Below are positions 38,501 through 50,053 of a stretch of DNA of 64,000 nucleotides, piece by piece. Each line of letters begins with the position of its first letter. Position 1 is the stretch's first letter. Both the position numbers and the translations under genes were made by a program. Origin of the DNA: Struthio camelus (taxonomy: Eukaryota; Chordata; Aves; Struthioniformes; Struthionidae). Where the stretch lies: the NCBI RefSeq assembly GCF_040807025.1, contig NC_090942.1, forward strand, positions 77,667,987 through 77,731,986, in the 5' to 3' direction. The notes beneath the pieces were generated by a model. That model was given only the letters and a program-made list of their open reading frames with translations. It was not told where the DNA came from and did no database searches.

Positions 38501-41310
38501 TATTATTTGTATTCTTACTAAAAAACTTTTGCAAGCCCCAAAGAAACACCATCAACGCGTTCCCGTTTGTTTGACTCTCCCTGTGATGCCCACGCCGTAT
38601 AGGAAGAATAACACTACACTTTTAGATGTTTACTTGTACATTGGAGAGTGCAGTTGGGTTAATTTCTAAAAGTCCAAAATTGCATACTTTGACTGTTTCT
38701 CTGTGCAGTCCATTGGGGCGAACTGCGTACAGAGATCTGACGCTTTAGATGTCCAAGAGCAGTACTTCAGCATGCCTGGGTTCCTCCAAACCTTGCTCAG
38801 CCATTGCTAATTTTTCATTCACGGACATTCAGGACCACTTGAAGCTCATGCCTGAGCTTTGGTGGCGTTCTCAGGCCAGGAGCTGCCCTGTTCAATCCAG
38901 TTCATATGGCAATAGCATACGTGTTGCATCAGACTTTGCACAGAAAATGGACAGGGATGCACTCGGGTGAATCTGATCAGCTGCTCATCACCACTACACC
39001 CAAGAGCCTGCTAGTTTAGATGTTCACTCGGCAAACGGAAGAGTAAGTTCATGTACCTGCTCCAGTGAATACGGATTTATTTAAAGTGGAACGGCATCAC
39101 TGTGTGGTAGGTATGGAGCCTTGTCCGCAGTTCAGAGCTATGAAGCTCTGGGTGACAGCATCTGGAAATCGGATATGGTGTTGGAGCACTCCAAGTCCCT
39201 GTATGGACATAACCCTTTTCTTCTGATTTTTGCTCGGATTGGGGAGAGGGACATAAAATAACAGAGAAAAGAAGCATTTCAAACAGGATAGAGCATCTTT
39301 TGAAACAAACATAGCACCTGAAACATTTTTTTTTTTTTTTAAGATGACTGTATTTAATTAAACCTTTTAACTATCTTGTAGAATATGGCTAGATTCTGCC
39401 ATTCTTATGCAGAAATCCACAGGTGTCCCCTTGGAAGAAAGGAGTGTGGTATTTCTTTTCAGGAACAGTTAGGTCATACAACTCGTTAATAGCATTTGGA
39501 ATAAAATTCAGAACGCCTGATCCTAACTCCTGTCTGTAACTGCCAAACTATACAGCTCTTCAGAAACTGGATATATTTAAAATCGTAGATTTTCAGCATT
39601 TATACAAGTAGAGCAGAAATGATACAAAGGAAAAAATATAATAGTCAGCTATAATTAATCTATATGACATATGCTAATATCTACTGAGCATAAACTAATC
39701 CTTATAATTCTTTTCCAAAACTACGATCACATTAAATGGCAGTGAAAGAAGTTGTCACTTTTGTAGAACCATAAATATTTCCAGTTATTTAGTATCAAGT
39801 TTCTGGTAGTTTATGGAAGTGCGTTTACTTATGCCATTATAAATATACAGTAATTAGTAACAGTTTCGCTTTGTGGAGAATGTAAATTTCTTCTAAATAT
39901 TGCAAGAAGATCAAGGAGCCCTCAGTGCACAAAGGCCCCAATCTTCTCCCAAGTGTAAAACTAGAAAAAATAGAGTTTAGGCATTGCGTGAACACGTCAG
40001 AACAAATGCACTGCAAGCAGCACTATGACAGATAGATACCTTTTGCTTTGTTTAGCTCTGTCTCTGGGAATATTTTATGTAAGTTCTATTTATTTGGCCC
40101 AGTGAGAGTGTGCTTAAAAGGACAAAGGAATCTAGCCTGGGGGAAAGTCCAGTCATTGTTTTCCAAGATCACTCCATCAACAAAAGGAATTAGCTCTCTA
40201 ATGACCTAGCTCGGAACTGAAGGCACCATAAAGGAGAAGGCCAAAAATATGCCGCGCAGAAATTAAGCATATCTAGAAGCCTGTCATTACGTTTAATAAT
40301 CAGGCACCCCAAAGACAATGAGCAGAGCCTCCCTGGGGCAATCGTGCAGAAGCAAATATCCAAGGGGCAGGAAGAGTGCTAACTGTCCAAGGGCGTGTGT
40401 GTAGTCTTACATAATCCGGTTGCACAGCTCTGATGTCATTTTGCTGGTAAGTCAGATACAACCATTTGTAAAAACTACAAAACCATTAGCTCTGCTCTGA
40501 GCTCTGCTGTTTGTGAACTGAACCTCTTTAGTGCTTTTAGGAAAGCATATCACGACACTAGAAATAATAGAGGTTTCTCCACTTATGCTGAAGCCCATTA
40601 AGTTTTGCCTTTTATTTCACAAGAGAACAGGACGACGGCTTGTGATAAGCTTACGTGCTAGATCATGGCTGCTGGTTGTGAATTACTTTCCAACTGTATG
40701 AGCAGACAGCTGCATTGATTTCACTGGTTCTCACTGTCCACTTATAGGTTTGGAAAATTACTAATACATTTAAATCTTTGCATGATGATTGAGGTCCAAA
40801 GTCTTCTTGTAATCGCCAGGGTGACAGACTCCAGCTGAAGAAGGCATAGAACTCTGAACTAAACTCAGGACCTGTGAAATAATCCCATTCAAGTTGTATG
40901 TTTTACGTAGTTTACTGAATGGGGACCTCAATCGGTGGGTGTGATTTAATGCTAGGCAAGTCATTGCAAACGTTGCAGGAAAGCATCAGGTACTAAGTGA
41001 AACTACTGAGAAACTATGCTTATCTACATCAGCTATATTTAGCTAGATATTTTCCAATTTCTAGGCTGTTTTGACCCAATATAAAGACGTAGCAGTCTGA
41101 ATGCTGCATGTTCGAACTGCTGTACGTCTGTCTGCTGGTTCACTGAAACTTTCCTTTGCCTACTCTCAGAATAGGTCTCATCTTAGCAACGCTTGCATTC
41201 GGACTGGAAAATTAAAAAGGACAACTCAGTATGTTAAACAATTTCTATCTCAAATGAAAATAGTTAATACTACAAGAAACCATGGGATTGTCTTTCCTCT
41301 CTTTTTGCAG
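32187..41310 (+). other. Putative BIK intron 1
   Basis: About 9.1 kb, mostly AT-rich and without recognisable exons. A small GC- and CpG-rich patch lies at about 36,060-36,310, and poly(T) or poly(A) runs occur near 34,290, 37,440 and 39,327. A long first intron is also present in human BIK. Confidence 0.5.
36060..36310. other. Isolated CpG-rich patch in BIK intron 1
   Basis: A short stretch of high GC with several CGs, including GGGGCCGCGGCGCCGGG, in an AT-rich intron. Open frames exist on both strands but match no family. It could be an internal promoter or enhancer, or chance. Confidence 0.4.
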
Positions 41311-41316
41311 AATAAG

Positions 41317-41447
41317 ATGTCTCAAACAAGGAGAACTCCCAGGCACTTTGTTCTCTCCAGCTACCCAAGTGGAGCACCAGGAGAGGAAAGTTACAGCAGC
41401 CTCCTAACAATTCCAGACACCACACAGCAAATGGAGTTTAATATCAG
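41317..41447 (+). CDS. BIK: BIK coding exon 1
   Basis: Encodes residues 1-43 and two bases of Ser44. The exon starts at 41311 after TTTTTGCAG; the donor is AG|GTATCA. This N-terminal part is Ser/Thr-rich and poorly conserved. The frame is also open upstream to an ATG at 41101, inside the intron. Confidence 0.8.
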
Positions 41448-44400
41448 GTATCATGCTGCATTAATGCTCCTTTTGTCTTCCCCTCTCACACCCAGGTACA
41501 AAACCCCAGACTTTCAAGAAGACTCTTTGCTAAGCCAAATAATCAGCGGATAGTATTGAAAATAGAATAGATACAACTGTAGATAACCTGTAGTGCTTAA
41601 CACTGATCACATAACATTATTCTGCATTAAATGTCAATGCACAAGCACGCAGATGTGGTTCTTCATTAGAAACCCAGCTGTTATAACAAGCAGCTGAGGA
41701 AGCCATTTTTACATAATTCTCTAGGCGCCTCTCATAAACTGATAGAGCTGCTTTTTTTCCTGTGTAATCCCGTACATAATTTTTTTCCAGTTCAAGAGCC
41801 CAGAGGCAGGCTTTGCCCATGTCTGTGAAAATTATTTTCTATGTGTTTTTTGTTTGACTGACCAAACCAATCCCAAGGTATTTTTTAAACAGCTCTCTAG
41901 AATTTGGCTCTTAAACCTACTGTTCAGCAAATCTCATAAAGAGATCTCAACAGAAATACAATAGATTAAAAATATATAACCTGATACTGTTTTTCCACCA
42001 AAAAATGGAAGCATGCCTAAGAGAAGCCAAATTTCATGGGAAATTTTCATCAAGTCTAAACAGTGTTTGCAGTTAGCTATTGTGCTTCACAGAAGTTGCA
42101 GTCCAAGGACCTGTATGCCCCAGTACTTCCTTAAGAAACTTCGCATTTTGGTCAGATAGCGCTCTAGCATCACCCAGTAGCTGGAGATTCACTGTGGAAA
42201 TCATTGGCGTAAATCAGCTGGACAACAAAGTGAGCAGTTATTTAATATGATTTTTTGGAGACATCCAAACTGAAGGATGGTTCGATATTTTGACTTTGGA
42301 ATAATAATAAAAACAAACCAGAATTCTATTGCCCTATATAAAGGAAATAGACACCTAAAAAGCAACATGATTTTTTCAAAAGTGCACCATATGCAGCTTT
42401 TTATAAAAAAAAAATCAGAGCACTTTTGCATATGTTTAAATACGGACTTAAGACGTCTAATCAATAAAACTGTTAACAAAAACCCCAAACCCTGAACATT
42501 CAGTTTTTACATGCCCAGCTTGGTCAAACTTTTAGCGGAATAATTGTGCCTGACCTCTGCAGAGCTTTCTAAAGACTCAGTGTTACAGTGTTTTCCTCTA
42601 ACACACACATCCTGAATACCTTACAGCACAGCTATCCAGGTTGGCCATCAGCTGGCAGTAATTGGGGATGAATTTAATAGAACATACAACAGGAAGTTTG
42701 AAGATACACTGCTTCACCTGGCTCGTGGGTAAGTGATGTTATTGGATAGCGTCAGTCTTTGCATACTTTTAGTATTCATCTTAGACAGATAATAATGTTT
42801 CTGCACCAACAGCAAAAATTTGTATTGCACCTACTACTGCTGTTTCACATAGAACCTAAGAAAATAGCTACTGAAGCTTGTGTTGCAAGGAGGAACTTTC
42901 TAATGTAAATTGTTTCCATAGACTACAGCCATTTACAGTTGAAAGACCTAAAAAAAAGATTTCTCCGTATTTAAGATTTCACAGTAGTTTCTCTAGGTTA
43001 AATTGTGCCTTAAAGCACAACTGATCGAGGAGAGGTCTGCAGCCTAGTAGGCATGATGCTTCAGGAATTAACAGGTTAGGGCACGTTAAATAATTTGCCA
43101 GTGCACGTAAATCAAAGGTGGCTAAACTAGTTTGAATTGCCTTTTATCTGCTGCGAGCTGACAGGACTCTGCTGTGTGGTTATTAGCTGCAGAGTAACTG
43201 ACATGCAGGAACCTCCTAATGCGATACACACAATTTTTGTCTGAACCCTAAATATACTCAAGTGCAATTCCACCTCTTTTCTCTCCTTGCTTCGGGGAGA
43301 GGAAAGTCAATTATTGCAGACCTCAGAAGCATGTGATTCAGTTACACAAATGTTCCTGAACATAGCATATAGACATAAAACTTGGATCTCAGTAAACCTG
43401 GATATAAGCTGCAGAGAGAGACTCTGCTGGGTTGTCACGTTAGTCTTATATTACTACACTCTGGTTCATTAAAGATCAACAGCACTCGTTGAGTTGTACT
43501 ATTCTTAGTTGGGAGCAAAGGCGCAATATTACAGTTCAGGAGATCTGCTGTACGTTTTCCTGTGTGATGTTGGTGATCAATTAATTCTAAAAACAAGGTA
43601 TTAAATTTCATACAAATGCAGGTGTAACAAATGTTGAAGAAATGCCGCAACTAAGTAGATTAAAACGTAAAACGCATTTCATCACTTTTCTATTATTACA
43701 TGTATTTCTTGACTTCCAATTATCTAACTGTTGGGCAGGAGAAATTGCAAGTTTTCCCGTCTAGGAAATTCTTCCTTTTGAACACCGTGGGCAGAATCTT
43801 ATGTTTAATTTGAAGTCAGCAATAAACAACGCTTTTTCAGCAAAAAGGACTAGTTAGCCTTTAACGCCCTACTAAGTTACTAGGTCTTCTTCCTAAATGT
43901 TTATAGAAATACACGTCTATGTTAAGCTCCATAGACTTACAAAAAAGAACATATTGGAGTTTTGGGTTTCTCTTCATAATTTTTTAAACCTTGGTATTTT
44001 ACTTTTGATCTTTAGAATAAATCTTTTATCCCCATGGTGGTTTTGTTGTTGTTGTTGTGTTGTTTCTTTTTTTTTTTTAAATCAGGGTTGCTATCAGTGT
44101 TTTCCAGACATGGAATATTATTAAAAGTGTTATAAGAAGCCTTGGAAATCTTTTGAGCAATAACTGGACTAAGAAGATCATTGGTTATGGAAGCTGGGTA
44201 TGTTCTCTCCCACTCTTTTTGTTGAGACGTGGGTAATAGCAACACCTAACTCCCATGTAAGCGTCAAGGAGTAAAGCACTCTAGGTTTGGATTTACTCCT
44301 TAGTTGGTTGCCCTCCCCTCCCCCCCCCCTTTTTTTTTTTAAACACTGAAATTTCTTGTTCATGGAGTATGCCAAAAGTCTGCAAACAGAACTGAACAAC

Positions 44401-44859
44401 TGCAAAAGCCCCACTGAAATCCCTGGGGGTCCGTGCAGAGAGGAGTTCTTTGCTATAAAAAGCTGTAAGAGTACATTCCAGATGGGGTAAGTGGGACTGT
44501 TCTCACTAGGGTTGCACCCTATATTCTGGAGAAGAGCTGAGGGGGGTCTTTAGAACTTCGATATGAATATGCCACTGCAACAGCCACACGAGTGGCCAGC
44601 AAAACTAGAACCTGACATCCAACCCTTGTTTCTGGAAAGGAACTTGACTATATTCACAGTTTAACGCTAATTTTAGATGCAGGCATTCTTGTTAGCGTTT
44701 CTGCACCATCTTTTCACTGCTTGTTATTTCTAATTACCTTCCCTTTTCTTTCCACAGATTTGTAGGCTTCCTTTCAGGTGTGTGTGCCAGAAGCTGGTGC
44801 CTGCAGCCTTGCTTGTTGTTGCTTTTTGGTGGACCATAAATTATGGACTGCGGAATTAA
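41317..44859 (+). CDS. BIK: BIK, tail-anchored BH3-only apoptosis inducer (4 coding exons, 148 aa)
   Basis: BH3-only proteins bind pro-survival BCL-2 relatives and promote BAX/BAK activation; mammalian BIK is tail-anchored, mainly in the ER. Exons are 41317-41447, 42627-42728, 44086-44197 and 44758-44859, totalling 447 bp. All junctions are GT-AG with matching phases (2, 2, 0). The protein starts MSQTRRTPRH. It has a BH3 core QVGHQLAVIGDEFNRTY (48-64) with the hallmark Leu53 and Gly57-Asp58, a predicted amphipathic helical stretch, GSW at 113-115, and a C-terminal hydrophobic anchor LVPAALLVVAFWWTINYGL (128-146) followed by RN. Human BIK (160 aa) shares MS at the N-terminus, LAxIGDE, a GSW before the anchor, and the place between TTLL1 and MCAT. 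The ATG follows the acceptor by six bases. Oddly, the BH3 region resembles BAK more than human BIK. A diverged BAK-like paralogue is the alternative, but position and size favour BIK. Confidence 0.87.
42627..42728 (+). CDS. BIK: BIK coding exon 2 (BH3)
   Basis: Encodes Ser44 to the first part of Gly78, including the whole BH3 motif and FEDTLLHLARG. The acceptor is CTTACAG. A second AG five bases on (CACAG) would shift the frame and lose the BH3, so the first is chosen. The donor is GTAAGT. Confidence 0.9.
44086..44197 (+). CDS. BIK: BIK coding exon 3
   Basis: Encodes the end of Gly78 to Trp115, including VFQTWNIIKSVIRSLGNLL and NNWTKKIIGYGSW. Acceptor AAATCAG follows a TTG/T-rich tract; the donor is GTATGT. 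Confidence 0.85.
44758..44859 (+). CDS. BIK: BIK coding exon 4 (membrane anchor, stop)
   Basis: Encodes residues 116-148. After ICRLPFRCVCQK comes a 19-residue hydrophobic segment with FWW, then RN and TAA. Acceptor TTTCCACAG. The pattern of basic residues, a single helix and a very short tail is that of a tail-anchored protein. Confidence 0.88.
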   Translation: MCRLPFRCVCQKLVPAALLVVAFWWTINYGLRN

Positions 44860-45260
44860 TACAGAGAATTACAGGAGGTCATTGCTGGACTCTGACCAAT
44901 ACACTCAACACCCAGGTGGTGGCAGTCGGTTTGTTTTTCAAATTTTCATTGATAAAAATCTCTTTTATATTTAAAGCCTAGGCTAGTGCTGGGTCACTGC
45001 TGTTTCATACCTTTTTTTAAAAGAAAAACATTTAAAATAATACGAGGTTGTTGCTGGATAACTGCCTGACTTGCTAGTTTTGAAATGTGAGTCTGGGTGA
45101 TTAGAAAGTTTGTTTTTGTCTTTTTTGTTGTTTTGTTCTAATGCAACATACAGCATCTACTTCATATAAACAACTTTCTAAAAAAGACTGTGGATTTGGG
45201 GAAGACTGAAGGAATGCTGGTCATCCTTTAAATTTTAACACTGTAAAAGCAATAGTAAAG

Positions 45261-45291
45261 ATTAAAATCATGATACTTTTTAAAAATTAAA
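45261..45291 (+). terminator. Candidate BIK polyadenylation signals (two ATTAAA)
   Basis: ATTAAA at 45261-45266 and again at 45286-45291, about 400 bp past the BIK stop. No AATAAA was seen between the stop and these sites. Confidence 0.4.
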
Positions 45292-48200
45292 CTGTCGCTT
45301 CAACTATTTTCCAGTGTTACCTACTTTATTTTCCAAGGTTGTACCATTGCACATGTTAATTCTGAGAGAAGACATTCCATTCTCTTTGTTATCAAAATAC
45401 TACAGGAAAAGCCTTACTTGATTTTTGTCAAGTAAAATTAGCCTATAAAATTATAGTTTATCAGGGAAAAAAGAGTTGTTCAGGTGAACTAGCAATCAGC
45501 TTGGCTGGACTGGAACTTGAGGTTCACTCAATCCAAGCTTCCAATATTTCTCAAAAAAATTACTAATAGATTTTATATTTCTGTGCCTCTTGAAGTAAAA
45601 TTTTAAGTTGCTCAGCAAAATGAGAATTTGATTGAATTTGGAAAAGAGCTTTTGACAACACCAATCTTTTTTGGAAGGCACACAGTTAGGGGGAAATAAA
45701 TTCCGAAAGGAGACTGGAGCACAGCGTACAAAACGGAGATGCCATAGGTGTCGTCCTCTCTCATTCCACAAGGCAGTAGTTAGGACACAGTTGAGTGTCT
45801 TGTCTCTCGGAAGCATGCCCTAACCGCACCAAATTATTGCGTACACTTGGGTGCCTCTTTCCTAGTCTTTGCTGTTGAAGTTGTTTTTTCACTGTATACA
45901 GTTTATAGACTCTGGCTCAGTGAGAGAAAATGAAAGTACATCGCTGTGGTTTGGGTATTCCCCTTAGAAGGGGGGATACCTGCTTCCTGTCTCGTCAAGT
46001 GACTGCTATCGTTAATATACTTTTGAAAGAGGGAAAGCACACTATTTAATGGCCTGGTGGTTTAAACACTTTCCTGAGAGGTGGGAGTTTCAAATTCAAG
46101 TTTCTCCTTTAAATCCGACAAGGAATCTGAAACGCTCTTTTCTTCACTGTAGATCAGTGTCCAATCCAGTGACGTTTAAGAGGGCTGAGAACTGTTTTTC
46201 CTCTCTTTTGTGAATGGCATTCAAATCCCATTATGATCCTAACTCTCTGTATAAAGGGTATAAAAAAATTGTTCTAAGTTAAAAAAAAAAAAAAGAAAAA
46301 AGAAAAAGGCTTAACTGAAATATTTTGTTCACCACTTAAAAGATTTTTGAAATACCTTAAACTGACATGAAATGCAAACCAAAGAGCATGCACTTAGAGG
46401 GTGATGGCTCCAGTACCCCTAGCATTCAAGCACCAGCATGTATTCTAGCATATCTCCAAAAATATGGCATCTTTCTTTCTGAATGCCCTAGATTTGATTT
46501 CCCACTCAGCAACAGGTACACAAGTTACTTCTTTGAAAGGCAGGATTAGCATGCTTAGTGCCGTAGTCTTGCCAAGGCCAGAAGATGGCAAACTGAATTG
46601 CCCACATAAGCAAAAAGCAAAGACCAAATTTTCATCAGTGAATTGACTGCTCTGTTTAACTCCATACTAACACTATGATAGAAAATATTTTAACCTTATT
46701 ACTTAGGAATTTCTACCTTGCACTATCAGGAGAATGTAATAAACAATCTATGCAAGTGTAATAAAAAACCCACCAATTGCAAACAGTATGATTCTTCCTG
46801 ACTGAATCACTTCAGCAACACAAAATAGTTTCATTTATTTCTAGATAAATAATCTTTATGTACACGGAAGCAATTATAAATAGGAGACTGCTGTACTGCC
46901 TATTCTATCTGAAAGCTGTAAGTGATGACTGTGCTTTTTTCACCCTCTTGGATTGCAGTCAATAATGTGATATTTTCAGTCTTAAAAGATGAGAAGTCTG
47001 TCATCTAGCATGTAATATAAAATGCAAGTATACCAACAGAACAATCAAACTACAATGCAAACAGGGTCTGCTGCAACAGTGGCCACAGACTGGAATACTG
47101 CAGTCAGCAGTAACTACTAGAGCCTTCTCGCACACGTGGAGTTGAGTAAAGAGTCTTTTCAGGTTCTGCAACCATGACTCCGGAGACCCAAATTCAATTC
47201 TTACTACTGCACGCTTCCTCCTCATGTGACAGAGCTTCCAGCACCTGCTGTTGTTTTTTTTTTTCTTTCCACATCCTGTTTCTGCTTGTTCCTAGGTGAA
47301 GGAACTGCACTGACTTTCGCAACTTAAACTTTTGGTTTCCAGAAACAGAAGGAATAGATCAGTAAGAGCATAAATGAAACGCAGATAGGATAGTAAGGTC
47401 CAACATCCTTAATTACTCCACATGCTGTTCTCCACCTAGCTACATGCAAGTTTTACAGCGCATGAGACACCCTTCCTTTTATTTACAGCCATATGCTAAT
47501 GTGACACTGTACTACCAGACACTTCATGAAAGCAAGCACTGAATACCCTTGATATAGGAGAAGTATGAAGATGTCCCTCATACTTTTTAGTTCATCTAAA
47601 TTGTGGCATCAGCAAAACAGTATGATACTACTTGACTTCTGTTTTTGAAAATACAGTGCTCAGAAAAGAGCTTCTGAAAAAGAGCTTGCTCTATAGGCTT
47701 CAATCAAACACTCCACAGAAGAAAAACAAAGAACAAACAGTGCAGTGGCTACTGTTCTTTCTTCCCCCTATTTAAACAGGGCCTACACAAGTGTGACACT
47801 CTTGGAATACAAACATTACTTCAGTATTCTGCATTTGCTGACCAGAGATTTTGATCTCATTTCTTCCAAAGAGTTTTATTCCAGGTAAAGCACACAGTAA
47901 GGTGAAATGAGTGAAAATATGTACATAGTAAAAAGAGTATAAATAGAAATAGCTCTTCCAAGTTCCTAGAAACTGTTAAATAGAAAAAAAAAAACATCAG
48001 AAACTATAAAATGCTATACTAAGAATCAGTGACATCAACACCTCAGACTCAGTTACAACTATTATAAAAAACGGTTTCAAGGTCACTGACACTACATTTG
48101 GTCTTGCAAGAGGTCGTCAGACACTTACAGCCCAACATGTAATTCAGTGTTTAATAATACAAGGTGCGATTTAGTTGCCAATTTCACAAAAGAACTGTTC

Positions 48201-49384
48201 AGTAATACAGTCCAATAATCAATCATAGCTCAGACTAGTATTGTTTAATTCATTTGCCCTTTCAGAAATGTGAAATTATTAAATGCTTAATACTGTCATT
48301 GGAGTTTATTCTGCATTTGATAATAAATTCTTGAAGATTTGTGCAGACATTTAGTTCCTTTCAAGTAAAATATCCTGAACTTTACATATACATCCAACTA
48401 GTTTGTAACAAAACGTGGAAAATTAGCATCCTGCTACTAGAAGGGTGTTAACTGTTACACCAGCAAAAAAACCCAAAAGTAAGACAGAACTAAAGTTTGG
48501 GCTGAAGCTTCTGGTCACTCACGTATGCTTGTTTGTACAGGATCCCCTAACAAATACTATTCTCTAAAGTTTTTCCTTACTTCGCAGTGGTGGATACAGA
48601 GAACCGAAATATTAACATTCAAGTTCTCCTCACCTGACACATTTTTACTACAGAGTTCACCTGGTACGAAGGTGCCCTCCTAAGAAGTCTTCACATTTCC
48701 AGCGCTGTCATTTTCTGCTCCAAGAGAAGTCACTGAAAGGGCTAATTCTGCCTATGCGACATCAGAAGCTCTGTCACAGATAGCAAAACTCCTACATCTC
48801 TTTAGAGGCAGGAAATTTTGGACAAGTTCGTTCATTTAGCGGAACGCTTCTCTCCTTGGTAACGTAGCACAACCAATGTGACACTGAACAATTGGAGGGA
48901 AAAATCACTTCCTTCCATTTGTGGACTATATTCCAGTAACCATACACCTCACAGCATTAAAAATACCAAGAAAATCTTTATTTATAGTTTAATGTTAAGA
49001 GAACCCTATTCCTACCTAATATCTTCTGCCTTACCACCTGCTAACCAGCAGTACAGGACAAAATAAAAGAATTTTACAGACATGCTTGTCCCACTAGTCA
49101 ATCACCTTAGAAATTAGAAACAAGTGTACTGAAAGCTGTAACAATCCAATGGCTTAACTAAATGAACCCTTGATCCTAGTAAAGAGCACTCCCTATTCTG
49201 GAAGGGCAATCAAACAGTCGAGTTCTACACCGATATCCATGCAGAAGACCCTTGCAACAGACAGCAAAAGCTACTGGCTTCAACTCAAATCCACACACAC
49301 ACACACATCAAAAAAAAAAAAAAAAAAGAAGGCAAATGGAAGCTGCTTGCAGGATTAAGGCCAAACAGAGTGTCCATTGGCAAG
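45292..49384. other. Intergenic region between BIK and MCAT (convergent 3' ends)
   Basis: AT-rich, no exon recognised on either strand. The two flanking genes end towards each other, so no promoter is expected. A poly(A) tract lies near 46,281 and A-rich runs near 47,984. A CA-repeat plus A-run lies at 49,294-49,326. Confidence 0.6.
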
Positions 49385-49390
49385 TTTATT
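49385..49390 (-). terminator. Candidate MCAT polyadenylation signal (AATAAA)
   Basis: Minus-strand AATAAA 241 bp past the MCAT stop, with U/G-rich sequence (TCTGTTTGG) just beyond. This is the only canonical hexamer close to the gene end. Confidence 0.6.
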
Positions 49391-49630
49391 GGCATGTTGC
49401 AGGCATAACACAGAGGGAAAAGCCAAATTTTGCAAGTTGCTCTCCCATTCCACATCCGAGGCACGCCGGCAGTCACGTGGGGAAGGCAAATATGCACTGC
49501 AATTATGTACGTGGTGCTCTTTTCACCATGAGAAGCCATTAATATTAAAGACTTCCTGTTTCAGGAACACGGAGTTATTTTTAAACTAAGCAGAAAAAAC
49601 AAGTCACATGTTTTTCTCTCAAAAAGTTAT

Positions 49631-50053
49631 TTAAGTTTCTGCTGCTTCCTCATCTTCTGAGACATCTACATGTTCATATTGTCTCCAGGCCTTTAAATTG
49701 CACTTTTTGAGAATTGCTCCTAGTTGTTTCCCAGGCCCCACTTCGTAAGTGTAAGGAAACTCTGTTCCTTGCTTTCTTTCGTATACAGAATGCATCGTCT
49801 GCTCCCACATCACAGGGGAAACAACCTGCTTGACTAGTAACTTTTTAATATGATCTGAGTGCATGTACTTTTTGCTGTCAACGTTAGAGTAGACACAGAT
49901 CAGCGGTTTCTGAATTTCAATGGATTTTAGGACTTCAGCCAGCGGCTCTACTGCTGGTTCCATAAGTCTTGTATGAAAAGCACCGCTGACAGGAAGCATT
50001 TTTGTACGTGTAAAATAATATTTTCGGGCATTCTCCTGCAAATATTCCAAAGC
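49631..50053 (-). CDS. MCAT: MCAT exon 4 (catalytic histidine, stop)
   Basis: Encodes residues 264-403: ALEYLQENARKYYFTRTKML, then PVSGAFHTRLMEPAVEPL with catalytic His290, then YEVGPGKQLGAILKKCN and an acidic tail EDEEAAET. Acceptor TTGTAG, stop TAA. Confidence 0.96.
   Translation of the reverse strand, partial: ALEYLQENARKYYFTRTKMLPVSGAFHTRLMEPAVEPLAEVLKSIEIQKPLICVYSNVDSKKYMHSDHIKKLLVKQVVSPVMWEQTMHSVYERKQGTEFPYTYEVGPGKQLGAILKKCNLKAWRQYEHVDVSEDEEAAET

Noticed and set aside
42632-42728. Alternative BIK exon 2 acceptor five bases downstream
   Set aside because: It shifts the frame and destroys the BH3 motif.
42627-44859. Calling the BH3 gene BAK1
   Set aside because: The BH3 is BAK-like, but the protein is only 148 aa, lacks full BH1 and BH2 regions, and sits in the BIK position.
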